A stretch of 64,000 nucleotides of DNA from Azoarcus sp. KH32C (GCF_000349945.1 NC_020516.1:930001-994000), one strand, 5' to 3'. Counted from the stretch's first letter, positions 18,212-28,343 are shown. A program made the numbers and translations. The notes: generated from the sequence alone by a model not told the origin.

Positions 18212-19581
18212 GTTAGGTAGAACTCCGTCGGATCGATGTCGAAAGCTCCGCTGGGCAGCGCGCGCACCACGCGGTAGGGCTCGCCTGCGGGCGTTGCTGG
18301 TGCGTACAGCAGGTCCAGCACGGGCGGATGGATATTCGGAATCTTGTCCGGGTCCAGCAGCACCAGCACGCGCGGCAGCAGCCGGCGGATGCGGTTTTGC
18401 GAGATCACGACCGCGATCTCCCCGGAGTTCAGTTCCACCAGTGTGCCGGCCGGATAGAGTCCGATGCACTGGATGAAGGCGTCGACGACGGCGGCGGAAA
18501 ACTTGACGTCGCGTTGCCGGATCAAGGATTCCAGCGCGCGCTGGGTGCTCAGCGGTTCGTCGTAGGCGCGCTTGCTGGTCATCGCGCAGAAGCTGTCGAC
18601 CACACCGGCCATTTCCGCCCGCAGCCCGATCCTTTGGCCGGCCAGTCCCGCCGGATAACCCGATCCGTCCAGGCGCTCATGATGACGGCTGACGATCTCG
18701 AGCAGGCCGGGCAGGCGATTGCCCGACTCCTCGATGATCCGCGTCGAGAATTCGACGTGCGCCTTCGCAATCTCCATCTCCAGCCGGCTCAGCCTGCCGG
18801 CCTTCTTCAGCACGCGCTCGGGCAGGCGCAGCTTGCCGATGTCCTGCATCATGCCCGCCACGCCCATCACCGTCGTACCTTCGTCGGAAAATCCGAGATG
18901 GCGAGCGAACACCATCATGTGCACGGTGACATCCAAGGCGTGGTGGTAACTGCTGCGATCGTAGCGTTTCAGGCGAATCAGCCATAGCAGCGCGTCCGGG
19001 TTGCGCTTGACGCTCTGCATCATGCTTTCGACGCTGCCGGCGACTTCCTCCAGGTCCGGCCGGCGATTTTCCCGCACATCGGTCAGGATCTGGTCGAACA
19101 CGCTTTCCGCGTGCGCGAAGGTCGGCGTCGCCCGCAGCAGTTCGCGTTCGACGGACTGCGTCTCCGGGCGGTCGCCGCGGGCCTCGCCCGCCAGGCGCTG
19201 CACCGTTTCGGCATCGACCCTCCCCTTGCGAACCAGCGCCAGCACTTCGAGGAAGCCGGGCTGCTGGTCATCGGCCGGGCGCTCCTGGAACTGGATCGGG
19301 CGCCGGCCCACTGAGCGTCCCACCGTGGACGCCACATCTTCGGCGCCAGCTTCCGCGTAATGCTCGCCGATCGAACGGGTGCGGTCGATATAGATGAAGC
19401 GGCACAGCGAACGCAGCTTCGCGAGCGTTGCGTCGTCCTCGATCAGGAATCCCTGCAGCAGGAAAGGCGTCTCGATCCACGGGCGGTCCAGCTCGACGAC
19501 GAACATGCCGACCGCGGCGTCTGCCGCTGCCACGAGTTCCTGTCGAGCCGTCGCTGGCGGCTTGGCCTTCTTCGCTGCCAT
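18208..19581 (-). CDS. HD-GYP domain protein with DUF3391 N-terminus
   Basis: A 457-residue protein with an N-terminal DUF3391-like region (ADAAVGMFVVELDRPWIETPF) and a C-terminal HD-GYP domain, a class that degrades c-di-GMP. HHxxLD (YHHALDVTVHM), HHERLDGSGYP and the RAEMAGVVDSFCAMTSKRAYD block are present. The metal-binding HD dyad reads QDIGK instead of HDIGK, so catalysis may be impaired or altered. I chose the ATG at 19581 (MAAKKAKP); an ATG at 19614 is possible. It is first in an operon with the EAL gene. Confidence 0.87.
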   Translation of the reverse strand: MAAKKAKPPATARQELVAAADAAVGMFVVELDRPWIETPFLLQGFLIEDDATLAKLRSLCRFIYIDRTRSIGEHYAEAGAEDVASTVGRSVGRRPIQFQERPADDQQPGFLEVLALVRKGRVDAETVQRLAGEARGDRPETQSVERELLRATPTFAHAESVFDQILTDVRENRRPDLEEVAGSVESMMQSVKRNPDALLWLIRLKRYDRSSYHHALDVTVHMMVFARHLGFSDEGTTVMGVAGMMQDIGKLRLPERVLKKAGRLSRLEMEIAKAHVEFSTRIIEESGNRLPGLLEIVSRHHERLDGSGYPAGLAGQRIGLRAEMAGVVDSFCAMTSKRAYDEPLSTQRALESLIRQRDVKFSAAVVDAFIQCIGLYPAGTLVELNSGEIAVVISQNRIRRLLPRVLVLLDPDKIPNIHPPVLDLLYAPATPAGEPYRVVRALPSGAFDIDPTEFYLT

Positions 19582-19755
19582 CCGGTTCTCTCTTGTTCCG
19601 CGCGTGCCGGCCATCCGGCTTATCTATATAGTATGGCGCAAACCGCCGCCGGACGCCGCCTGCCATGCATCTTTGATCCCCCACGCGGGCGTGCGTACCG
19701 TCGCCCGCTGTTCTTTAATGAAGAATCCGCCCTTCGCGTAACAGGAGAAGGCCGC

Positions 19756-20391
19756 ATGCGCGATCTTGCGTTGCCAGCCGAGTCGTCCGGGGCTGCCGCC
19801 GGAGACGACGACCTCCATGACGACGCCTTCGTCGAATCGCTCCGCCGCCAGATGTTGCGCTTTGCGACGCTTCAGCTGTCCGACCGCGATCTCGCCGAGG
19901 ACGCCGTGCAGGAAGCCCTCGTCGGCGCACTGCGCAATGCCGCCTCCTTCAGCCGGCGCTCGGCCCTCCGGACCTGGGTCTTCGCGATCCTGCGCAACAA
20001 GATCGCCGACATCCTGCGCCACAAGGAGCGTGTCGTCGATGCCGGCAGTCTGCGGCGGGACGACGACGAGGAAGACGAGGACTTCTCGGCGCTCTTCGAC
20101 CAGCGTGGCTACTGGCAGGCCGACAGCCACCCCGCCGCCTGGGGCAATCCGCAGGAATCGCTGCGCGAACAGCAGTTCTGGCGCATCTTCGAGATCTGCC
20201 TCGACGGACTGCCGCCCGGCCAGGCGCGCGTATTCATGATGCGCGAGTTCATCGAGCTCGAATCGAACGAGATCTGCGCAGCCGCCGGTGTCACCATGAG
20301 CAACCTGAACGTGATGCTCTACCGTGCCCGCATGCGCCTGCGCGAATGCCTCGAGCTGCGCTGGTTCGCCAATGGAGAACGGCCGTGCTGA
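19756..20391 (+). CDS. ECF-type RNA polymerase sigma factor
   Basis: A 211-residue sigma-70 family factor of the extracytoplasmic-function type. Region 2 spans about residues 28-95 (LSDRDLAEDAVQEALVGALRN, RTWVFAILRNKIADILRH), then an acidic linker (DDDEEDED). Region 4 has FMMREFIELESNEICAAAGVTMSNLNVMLYRARMRLRECLE with the helix-turn-helix. AGGAGAAG stands about 8 bases before the ATG. It overlaps the following zinc-finger anti-sigma gene, which should hold it inactive until a signal arrives. Confidence 0.92.
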   Translation: MRDLALPAESSGAAAGDDDLHDDAFVESLRRQMLRFATLQLSDRDLAEDAVQEALVGALRNAASFSRRSALRTWVFAILRNKIADILRHKERVVDAGSLRRDDDEEDEDFSALFDQRGYWQADSHPAAWGNPQESLREQQFWRIFEICLDGLPPGQARVFMMREFIELESNEICAAAGVTMSNLNVMLYRARMRLRECLELRWFANGERPC

Positions 20392-20579
20392 AATGCCGCG
20401 ACGTCACCCGCCTGTACTCCGAGTCGCGCGACCGTCCGCTGACGCTGCGCGAAAGGCTGTCGCTGAGGATGCACATCCTGTGGTGCGACGGCTGCCGGAA
20501 CTTCGGCAAGCAGATGCGCTTCCTCAGCGACGCGATGCATCGCTTCGCCAAGGGCGACGGGGACAAGCGGCAGGATTAG
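20385..20579 (+). CDS. Small zinc-finger (ZAS/zf-HC2) anti-sigma factor
   Basis: A 64-residue protein beginning at a GTG (20385) that overlaps the end of the sigma gene, with GGAG 8 bases upstream. It contains HILWCDGC, the H-x3-C-x2-C zinc-binding motif of ZAS anti-sigma factors, in a helical context. It has no membrane segment, so it is cytosolic. Coupled translation and the motif make it the probable anti-sigma of the preceding ECF factor. Zn/thiol redox sensing is possible by analogy with other ZAS proteins but not proven. Confidence 0.8.
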   Translation: MLKCRDVTRLYSESRDRPLTLRERLSLRMHILWCDGCRNFGKQMRFLSDAMHRFAKGDGDKRQD

Positions 20580-20658
20580 CGCTCGGGCGGCGCAAGCGGA
20601 ACCCGCAGCCGTTCACGATGCCGAATGGCTCTCTCCCGGAGTCCCCGAAGGAAAGCAC

Positions 20659-21372
20659 ATGATCGAGCTCTACTACTGGCCGACGCCGAATGGCCACAAG
20701 ATAACGATGTTCCTCGAAGAGGCCGGCCTCGAATACCGCATCCGGCCTGTCGATATCGGCGCGGGCGACCAGTTCAAGCCCGAGTTCCTGGCGATTTCGC
20801 CGAACAACCGCATGCCCGCGATCGTCGACACCTCGCCCGCGGACGGCGGCGAGCCCGTGCCGGTGTTCGAGTCGGGCGCGATCCTTCTCTACCTGGCCGA
20901 AAAAAGCGGCCAATTCCTGCCGCAAGACCTGCGCGGACGCAAGTCGGTCACCGAATGGCTGTTCTGGCAGGTCGGCGGCCTCGGCCCGATGGCGGGGCAG
21001 AACCACCACTTCGGCCTCTATGCGCCGGAGAAGATCCCCTACGCGATCGACCGCTACGTCAAGGAAACGAACCGGCTGTACGGCGTCATGGACCGCCGGC
21101 TGGAGGAGCGGTCCTTCCTCGCCGGGGAGGACTATTCGATCGCGGACATGGCCTGCTATCCCTGGATTGTCCCCTGGAAGCGCCAGCAGCAGGATCTCGA
21201 CGAGTTCCCGAATCTGCGCCGCTGGTTCGACGCGATCGCGTCCCGGCCGGCAACCGTCCGCGCCTACGCCCAGGCGGAGCCGTACGCCAATCGTCCCGCC
21301 GTCACCGAGGAAAGCCGCAAGCTCCTCTTCGGGCAGACGGCGCAGAGCATCCGCCAGCAGTCGGGGCGATAG
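20659..21372 (+). CDS. Glutathione S-transferase family protein (YfcG-like)
   Basis: A 237-residue GST. A thioredoxin-like N-domain (MIELYYWPTPNGHKITMFLEEAGLEY, NNRMPAIVD, FESGAILLYLAEK) is followed by the helical C-domain (EWLFWQVGGLGPMAGQNHHF, YSIADMACYPWI). The TPNGHK-x-T start and the QVGGLGPMAGQ block match the YfcG/nu-class disulfide-reductase-like GSTs. It is 79 bases after the anti-sigma gene and could belong to that thiol-stress regulon, an inference from position only. Confidence 0.88.
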   Translation: MIELYYWPTPNGHKITMFLEEAGLEYRIRPVDIGAGDQFKPEFLAISPNNRMPAIVDTSPADGGEPVPVFESGAILLYLAEKSGQFLPQDLRGRKSVTEWLFWQVGGLGPMAGQNHHFGLYAPEKIPYAIDRYVKETNRLYGVMDRRLEERSFLAGEDYSIADMACYPWIVPWKRQQQDLDEFPNLRRWFDAIASRPATVRAYAQAEPYANRPAVTEESRKLLFGQTAQSIRQQSGR

Positions 21373-21422
21373 CCGCGCTTGCGGGCCGATGCCGGCAATA
21401 AAAATTTTCTCGTTTGCCCGTA

Positions 21423-21452
21423 CTTGAAATCGCTTGGGGCCGTCCCTATTAT
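21423..21452 (+). promoter_or_regulatory. groESL promoter, sigma-70 and sigma-32-like overlapping
   Basis: TTGAAA (21424-21429) and TATTAT (21447-21452) are 17 bases apart, a fair sigma-70 promoter. The same DNA reads CTTGAAA, 14 bases, CCCTATTA, close to the sigma-32 pattern. The -10 runs into the CIRCE operator. Confidence 0.7.
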
Positions 21453-21478
21453 TAGCACTCGTTGGCAGTGAGTGCTAA
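21452..21478 (+). promoter_or_regulatory. CIRCE operator (HrcA binding site)
   Basis: TTAGCACTC, nine bases, GAGTGCTAA: a perfect CIRCE inverted repeat. It lies at the groESL transcription start and should be bound by HrcA, which is outside this window. Confidence 0.97.
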
Positions 21479-21564
21479 CGGCCGCGGCACCTCCCATCCC
21501 GCGGCCCGCGCGAATTTTCTGCGGGCACCGTTCCCGCACTGTTGAAACAATAAGGAGTGAGTCA

Positions 21565-21855
21565 ATGAAGATCCGTCCCTTGCATGATCGCGTGATCGTC
21601 AAGCGCCTGGAAGCCGAACGCAAAACCGCCAGCGGCATCGTGATCCCCGACTCGGCGGGCGAGAAGCCCGATCAGGGCGAAGTCCTGGCCGTCGGCAACG
21701 GCAAGATCCTCGACGACGGCAAGGTCCGCCCCATGGCCGTCAAGGTCGGCGACAAGGTCCTGTTCGGCAAGTACTCGGGCCAGTCCGTGAAGGTCGAGGG
21801 CGAGGAACTGCTCGTCATGCGCGAAGAAGACATCATGGGTGTGGTCGAGGCCTGA
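21565..21855 (+). CDS. groES: Co-chaperonin GroES
   Basis: A 96-residue GroES, the heptameric lid of the GroEL chamber. MKIRPLHDRVIVKR at the start, the mobile-loop region ERKTASGIVIPDSAGEKP and the end segment REEDIMGVVEA are characteristic. AAGGAG lies about 8 bases before the ATG. It heads groESL under CIRCE control. Confidence 0.98.
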   Translation: MKIRPLHDRVIVKRLEAERKTASGIVIPDSAGEKPDQGEVLAVGNGKILDDGKVRPMAVKVGDKVLFGKYSGQSVKVEGEELLVMREEDIMGVVEA

Positions 21856-21898
21856 GCCTCCCTCCGCCCTGACAAACGAATTCAAGGAGCAATGAAGA

Positions 21899-23545
<1,647 letters not shown>

Positions 23546-23595
23546 TGCCCCGCTGATCCCTGCGATCATCGTCCGGGCGTTCGCGCCCGGCACGG

Positions 23596-23630
23596 ACGGC
23601 CCCGCTTCGGCGGGGCCGTTTGCTTTTGGG
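23596..23630 (+). terminator. Intrinsic terminator of groESL
   Basis: A perfect 10-bp stem (ACGGCCCCGC, loop TTCG, GCGGGGCCGT) is followed by TTGCTTTTG, 50 bases after the groEL stop. Confidence 0.9.
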
Positions 23631-23868
23631 GGCTCTCAGGACGTGCGAAATGCATTGGCGCGGGCACTGCAATGCGCGCAACATGCGGGGAAGCGTGTGA
23701 TAATTACTCAGATATCCGAAAAGGCGGTCCGGAGCATCTGGCTGGTTGGCCGGACGCTCCGGGGGCGGAACGCGCTGGCGGCGGGTTCCGTCTCGTGACC
23801 GGTAAAAGGAGAACAGCGGGTGTGAATCTAGGCGTGCCCGCTTACACGCAACTTACATCCTGATTCCA
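23631..23868. other. Intergenic region before the two-component operon
   Basis: No gene is supported here. GATAAT at 23699-23704 (context GTGTGATAAT) could be a -10. A 7-bp inverted repeat, CCGGAGC (23729-23735) with GCTCCGG (23756-23762), could fold in the leader. No further structure is convincing. Confidence 0.35.
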
Positions 23869-24555
23869 ATGCGGATTCTTCTGGCTGAAGATGATTTCGT
23901 CATCGCTGACGGTCTGGGCCGCGCCCTGAGGCGAAGCGGCTTTGCGGTCGATCACGTGGCGACCGGCGCCGATGCGGATACCGCTTTGGCATCGCAGCCG
24001 TTCGATCTGCTGATCCTCGACCTCGGCCTGCCGAAGCTGCCCGGCATCGAAGTCCTCAAGCGCCTGCGGGCGCGCAAGTCCGCAATGCCGGTGCTGATCC
24101 TCACCGCGCAGGACGGTGTCGACGATCGCGTGCGGGGTCTCGATGCCGGTGCCGACGATTACCTCACCAAGCCCTTCGCATTGCCCGAGCTCGAGGCGCG
24201 CGTGCGCGCGCTGACGCGCCGCGGCACCGGGCAGGCGCGCTGCATCGAGGTCGGGAGTCTCTCGTACGACCAAGCCGACCGGGTCGTGAAGATCAACGGC
24301 CAGGTGGTGGAGTTTTCCGCGCGCGAGGTCGGCCTGCTGGAAGTGTTCATCCTGCGGGTGGGGCGTCTCGTCAGCAAGGATCAGCTCGTCGATCACCTGT
24401 GCGGCTGGGGCGAAGAGGTGTCGAGCAACGCGATCGAGGTATATGTCCATCGCCTGCGCAAGAAGCTCGAAGACAGCGGCGTGCGGATCGTGACGGTGCG
24501 CGGCCTCGGCTATTGCCTGGAAACCGTGGATGCTGCCCAGGCGGCGAAGGGCTGA
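23869..24555 (+). CDS. OmpR-family response regulator (TctD-like)
   Basis: A 228-residue response regulator. The receiver domain has the acidic pocket EDD (residues 7-9), phospho-acceptor D51 in LILDLGLP, and K in YLTKPFALPELEARV. The C-terminal winged-helix DNA-binding domain has LLEVFILRVGRLVSKDQL, SSNAIEVYVHRLRKKLE and IVTVRGLGYCLE. It overlaps the following sensor gene and lies upstream of an acetate-type symporter, so it probably controls organic-acid uptake. Confidence 0.92.
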   Translation: MRILLAEDDFVIADGLGRALRRSGFAVDHVATGADADTALASQPFDLLILDLGLPKLPGIEVLKRLRARKSAMPVLILTAQDGVDDRVRGLDAGADDYLTKPFALPELEARVRALTRRGTGQARCIEVGSLSYDQADRVVKINGQVVEFSAREVGLLEVFILRVGRLVSKDQLVDHLCGWGEEVSSNAIEVYVHRLRKKLEDSGVRIVTVRGLGYCLETVDAAQAAKG

Positions 24556-26011
24556 ACGGGCGGCCGGGGCGACGCGTGTCCCGGGCCAGCCGAATTCACT
24601 GTTCGGCGAGATCCTCGACTGGATGCTCGCGCCGTTGCTCTTCCTGTGGCCGATCTCCATCATCGTCACCCATAACGTCGCGGACAGCATCGCGAACCAG
24701 CCGTACGACCGTGCTTTAGCGGACAGTGTGCGGGCGCTCGCCCGGCTCGTAACGCTCGAGGACGGCAAGGTCGCGGTGCATTTCCCGGCCCCGCCGCGCG
24801 CGATGTTCCGCGCCGACCAGGACGACGTCGTCTACTACCAGGTCGCGAACGAAAGCGGCGAGTTGATCACCGGGGATCGCGAGATCGGCTGGATCGCGCC
24901 GCCGGCCACCGTGCTGCCCGAGGACGTGATTTATCGCGACGACGTGATCGCCGGGGAAGAGGTGCGTGTCGCCTACCAGTTCCTGCGGCCGTGGCCCGAG
25001 CCTGCGAGCCCGCTGGTGCTCGTGCAGGTCGCCGAGACCCGCAACAAGCGTAGCGACCTCGCCTCGCGCGTCGTCACCGGCGTGCTGTTGCCGCAGTTCG
25101 CGATCATCCCGCTGGCGGTGGTGCTCGTGTGGGTCGGCCTGACGCGTGGCATCGCGCCGCTCAACCGCCTGCAGAGCCTGATCCGCCGGCGGCGGCCGAC
25201 CGACCTGTCGCCGATCGAGCCGGCGAGCGTTCCGGAGGAGGTGCGCCCGCTGATCGTCTCCTTCAACGACATGATGGCGCGGCTCGAAGAGAACCTGCAT
25301 GCCCAGCAGCGCTTCATCGCCGATGCGGCCCATCAGATGCGCACGCCCTTGACCGGTTTGCGCATGCAAACCGAACTCGCGCTGCTCGAAACCGATCCGG
25401 ACGCCTTGCGCAATTCGCTCTCGCATATCGCAAAGAGCACGGAGCGCGCCGGCCACCTGATCAATCAGCTTTTGTCGCTCGCGCGCGCCGAAGCGAGTTT
25501 CGAGAAGCTGTATGCGGTCGAGCAGGTCGACCTGCGGGCGATCGTGCGCGACGTCGCGCTCGAGCTCTTTCCCCGCGCCCAGGCGAAGAGCCTCGACCTC
25601 GGCGTCGAGGGCGGCGCGGAGGCGCTGCTCGTCGAGGGGAACCCAGTGCTGCTGCGGGAGATGGTCAAGAACGTCATCGACAACGCCATCAAGTACACGC
25701 CTCCGGGCGGCAGCGTCACCGCGCGGGCGCGGCACGCAGGGGCGCCCATCTTCGAAGTCGAAGATACGGGCATCGGCATCCCGGAGGCCGATCGCGAACG
25801 AGTATTCGAGCGCTTCTATCGTGTGCTCGGCAGCGGCGAGGACGGCTCCGGCCTGGGCTTGCCCATCGTGCGCGAGATTGCCGAGCTGCACCGCGCGACC
25901 GTGACCCTGAACGCAAACCCACGAGGGCAGGGCACCCTCGTTCAGGTCGTCTTCCCTCGCGGCGTCCAGCCGCCGCCTGTGCCGGTGTACGGCGATTTCC
26001 CCCTCGGCTGA
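24530..26011 (+). CDS. Sensor histidine kinase (TctE-like)
   Basis: A 493-residue membrane sensor kinase. A first transmembrane helix (APLLFLWPISIIVTHNV), a periplasmic 2CSK_N-type sensor region (about 55-180) and a second helix (LLPQFAIIPLAVVLVWVG) precede a HAMP region. The kinase core has the H-box IADAAHQMRTPL, the N-box VKNVIDNAIKYTPPGG, and ATP-lid glycine motifs VEDTGIGIPEADRERVFERFYR and GSGLGLPIVREI. The start at 24530 overlaps the regulator gene by 26 bases; it is the only upstream ATG but the N-terminus is uncertain. Confidence 0.9.
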   Translation: MLPRRRRAERAAGATRVPGQPNSLFGEILDWMLAPLLFLWPISIIVTHNVADSIANQPYDRALADSVRALARLVTLEDGKVAVHFPAPPRAMFRADQDDVVYYQVANESGELITGDREIGWIAPPATVLPEDVIYRDDVIAGEEVRVAYQFLRPWPEPASPLVLVQVAETRNKRSDLASRVVTGVLLPQFAIIPLAVVLVWVGLTRGIAPLNRLQSLIRRRRPTDLSPIEPASVPEEVRPLIVSFNDMMARLEENLHAQQRFIADAAHQMRTPLTGLRMQTELALLETDPDALRNSLSHIAKSTERAGHLINQLLSLARAEASFEKLYAVEQVDLRAIVRDVALELFPRAQAKSLDLGVEGGAEALLVEGNPVLLREMVKNVIDNAIKYTPPGGSVTARARHAGAPIFEVEDTGIGIPEADRERVFERFYRVLGSGEDGSGLGLPIVREIAELHRATVTLNANPRGQGTLVQVVFPRGVQPPPVPVYGDFPLG

Positions 26012-26144
26012 CTCCTCTGGTTAACTGAAAAATCTATTTATGGGGTCATTTGGTGTTCGTAAGGGCGGCGTAAGTCTCCGGGATTAAGGTTGCGACAACC
26101 GGGGAAAGTCCCGGTGCCACTACCGAAATACGGAGGAGGGAGAC

Positions 26145-26453
26145 ATGCAAAACGATCTGGTGACGAAAATTGTCGCCAACCCGAAATACCAGCAGCTTGT
26201 AAGCACCCGCTCGTCTTACGGCTGGGTACTGACGATCATCATGCTGATCGTCTACTACGGCTACATCGCGGTCATCGCGTTCGACAAGGGCATGCTGGCA
26301 AAACGGCTTGGCGAAGGCGTGATGACCGTCGGGATTCCCGTCGGCTTGGGCGTGATTCTGTTCACGATCCTGATCACCGGCCTCTACGTCCGCCGCGCGA
26401 ACTCCGAGTTCGACGCGCTGACCCAGGAAATCGTCAAGGAGAGCGGCAAATGA
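26145..26453 (+). CDS. yjcH: DUF485 membrane protein (YjcH-like)
   Basis: A 102-residue inner-membrane protein with two hydrophobic helices (YGWVLTIIMLIVYYGYIAVIAF and GIPVGLGVILFTILITGLYV), the DUF485 family. Such proteins are almost always encoded immediately before ActP-type symporters, as here, with an ATGA overlap to the symporter. They probably assist or regulate the transporter. GGAGGAGGGAG lies just before the ATG, a very strong ribosome site. Confidence 0.92.
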   Translation: MQNDLVTKIVANPKYQQLVSTRSSYGWVLTIIMLIVYYGYIAVIAFDKGMLAKRLGEGVMTVGIPVGLGVILFTILITGLYVRRANSEFDALTQEIVKESGK

Positions 26454-28168
26454 TTGGTCGCTATAAGCACATCGGCGGCGGGCTCGCCCTCGCCCTGCTG
26501 TCGGCTGCAGCCCTCGCTGCCGGCGCCGATCTCGGCCAGGCCGAGAAGCAGGCTACGAACTGGACGGCCATCACCATGTTCGGCGCGTTCGTCATCTTCA
26601 CGCTGTTCATCACCAAGTGGGCGGCGGCCAAGACCAAGTCGGCTGCCGACTTCTACACTGCCGGCGGCGGCATCACCGGCTTCCAGAACGGTTTGGCGAT
26701 CGCCGGCGACTACATGTCGGCTGCGTCCTTCCTCGGGATTTCGGCCGCGGTGATGGCCAACGGCTACGACGGCCTGATCTACTCGATCGGCTTCCTCGTC
26801 GGCTGGCCGGTGATCACCTTCCTGATGGCCGAAAAGCTGCGCAACCTCGGCAAGTTCACCTTCGCCGACGTTGCAGCGTACCGCTTCAAGCAGACCCCGA
26901 TCCGCGCCTTCGCGGCTTCGGGTACGCTGGTCGTCGTGGCCTTCTACCTGATCGCCCAGATGGTCGGCGCCGGTCAGCTGATCAAGCTGCTCTTCGGCCT
27001 CGAATACTGGATGGCGGTGGTCATCGTCGGCGCGCTGATGATGGTCTACGTGCTGTTCGGCGGCATGACGGCGACGACCTGGGTGCAGATCATCAAGGCC
27101 TGCCTGCTGCTCGCCGGTGCGTCCTTCATGGCCTTCATGGTGATGTATCAGTACGGCTTCTCGCCCGAGCAGTTGTTCGCGGCGGCAACCAAGGTCAAGG
27201 CGGGTGTCGCGATCGAAGCAGGCAAGACCCCTGAGGAGGCGAGCATCATCGGTCAGGCGATCATGGGGCCAGGGTCCTTCATCAAGGATCCGATCTCGGC
27301 GATCTCGTTCGGCATGGCGCTGATGTTCGGTACCGCCGGCCTGCCGCACATCCTGATGCGCTTCTTCACGGTGCCGGATGCCAAGCAAGCCCGCAAGTCG
27401 GTGTTCTGGGCGACCACCTGGATCGGCTACTTCTACATCCTGACCTTCATCATCGGCTTCGGCGCGATCGTGCTGGTCTCGACCAACCCGCAGTTCCTTG
27501 ATGCGAAGAAGGCGCTGCTCGGCGGCGGCAACATGGCGGCTATCCACCTCGCCAACGCCGTCGGCGGCAACGTGTTCCTCGGCTTCATCTCCGCGGTGGC
27601 GTTCGCGACGATTCTCGCAGTGGTCGCAGGTCTGACCCTGTCGGGCGCATCGGCCGTGTCGCACGACCTGTACGCGACGGTGTTCAAGAAGGGTAATGCC
27701 GATTCGGCTTCGGAGCTGCGCGTGTCGCGGATGACCACCGTTGCGCTCGGCATCATTGCGGTGGTGCTGGGTATTGCCTTCGAGAAGCAGAACATCGCCT
27801 TCATGGTGTCCCTGGCCTTCGCGATCGCCGCTTCGGCCAACTTCCCGGTGCTGTTCATGTCGGTGCTGTGGAAGAACTGCACGACGCGTGGTGCCTGCAT
27901 CGGGGGCTTCCTCGGGCTGATCACCGCGGTGGTGCTGACCATCGTGTCGCCGTCGGTCTGGGAAGCGACCCTCGGCAACCCGAAGGGCTCGGCCTGGTTC
28001 CCCTACACCTCGCCCGCGCTGTTCTCGATGGCCGCCGGCTTCATCGGCATCTGGCTGTTCTCGATCCTCGACAACAGCGCCCGTGCGGCCGAAGACCGTG
28101 CCGGCTACCTCGCGCAGAAGGTGCGTTCGGAAACGGGTATCGGCGCAGAAGGTGCGTCGGGCCACTAA
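26450..28168 (+). CDS. actP: Cation/acetate symporter ActP
   Basis: A 572-residue sodium:solute symporter family protein with about 13-14 hydrophobic helices. An N-terminal hydrophobic leader (LALALLSAAALAAGADL) precedes the SSS core, whose first motif is DFYTAGGGITGFQNGLAIAGDYMSAASFLG, typical of ActP. GTAGLPHILMRFFTVPDAKQARKS is also diagnostic. It imports acetate and related short carboxylates. It overlaps yjcH by four bases and is followed by a terminator; the TctDE-like pair upstream may control it. Confidence 0.94.
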   Translation: MIGRYKHIGGGLALALLSAAALAAGADLGQAEKQATNWTAITMFGAFVIFTLFITKWAAAKTKSAADFYTAGGGITGFQNGLAIAGDYMSAASFLGISAAVMANGYDGLIYSIGFLVGWPVITFLMAEKLRNLGKFTFADVAAYRFKQTPIRAFAASGTLVVVAFYLIAQMVGAGQLIKLLFGLEYWMAVVIVGALMMVYVLFGGMTATTWVQIIKACLLLAGASFMAFMVMYQYGFSPEQLFAAATKVKAGVAIEAGKTPEEASIIGQAIMGPGSFIKDPISAISFGMALMFGTAGLPHILMRFFTVPDAKQARKSVFWATTWIGYFYILTFIIGFGAIVLVSTNPQFLDAKKALLGGGNMAAIHLANAVGGNVFLGFISAVAFATILAVVAGLTLSGASAVSHDLYATVFKKGNADSASELRVSRMTTVALGIIAVVLGIAFEKQNIAFMVSLAFAIAASANFPVLFMSVLWKNCTTRGACIGGFLGLITAVVLTIVSPSVWEATLGNPKGSAWFPYTSPALFSMAAGFIGIWLFSILDNSARAAEDRAGYLAQKVRSETGIGAEGASGH

Positions 28169-28207
28169 GCAGAACTGCAGGGCCCGGCGACGGGCCTTCG
28201 GCAAGAA

Positions 28208-28238
28208 CGGCAACCTTCGGGTTGCCGTTTTCTTTTTC
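28208..28238 (+). terminator. Intrinsic terminator of yjcH-actP
   Basis: Stem CGGCAACC, loop TTCG, GGTTGCCG is followed by TTTTCTTTTTC. A strong tetraloop terminator 40 bases after actP. Confidence 0.93.
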
Positions 28239-28302
28239 TGCCGGCGCTCTGCATCGCGATGGAATGTGTCGGCAAGGCAAAACAAATAATCGCCAAAATT
28301 GT

Positions 28303-28330
28303 TTGACACATCCTGAAAGTCCGCTATAAT
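28303..28330 (+). promoter_or_regulatory. Consensus sigma-70 promoter of tRNA-Phe
   Basis: TTGACA (28303-28308), a 16-base spacer and TATAAT (28325-28330) are both perfect hexamers. The GC-rich discriminator GCGCGC fits a stable-RNA promoter under stringent control. The mature tRNA begins 14 bases after the -10. Confidence 0.93.
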
Positions 28331-28343
28331 GCGCGCTCTTCCA

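Noticed and set aside
26078..26094. Possible sigma-54 element before yjcH (CCGGG, then TTGCG)
   Set aside because: GG-N10-GC spacing is met but the -24 block matches poorly; likely chance in GC-rich DNA.
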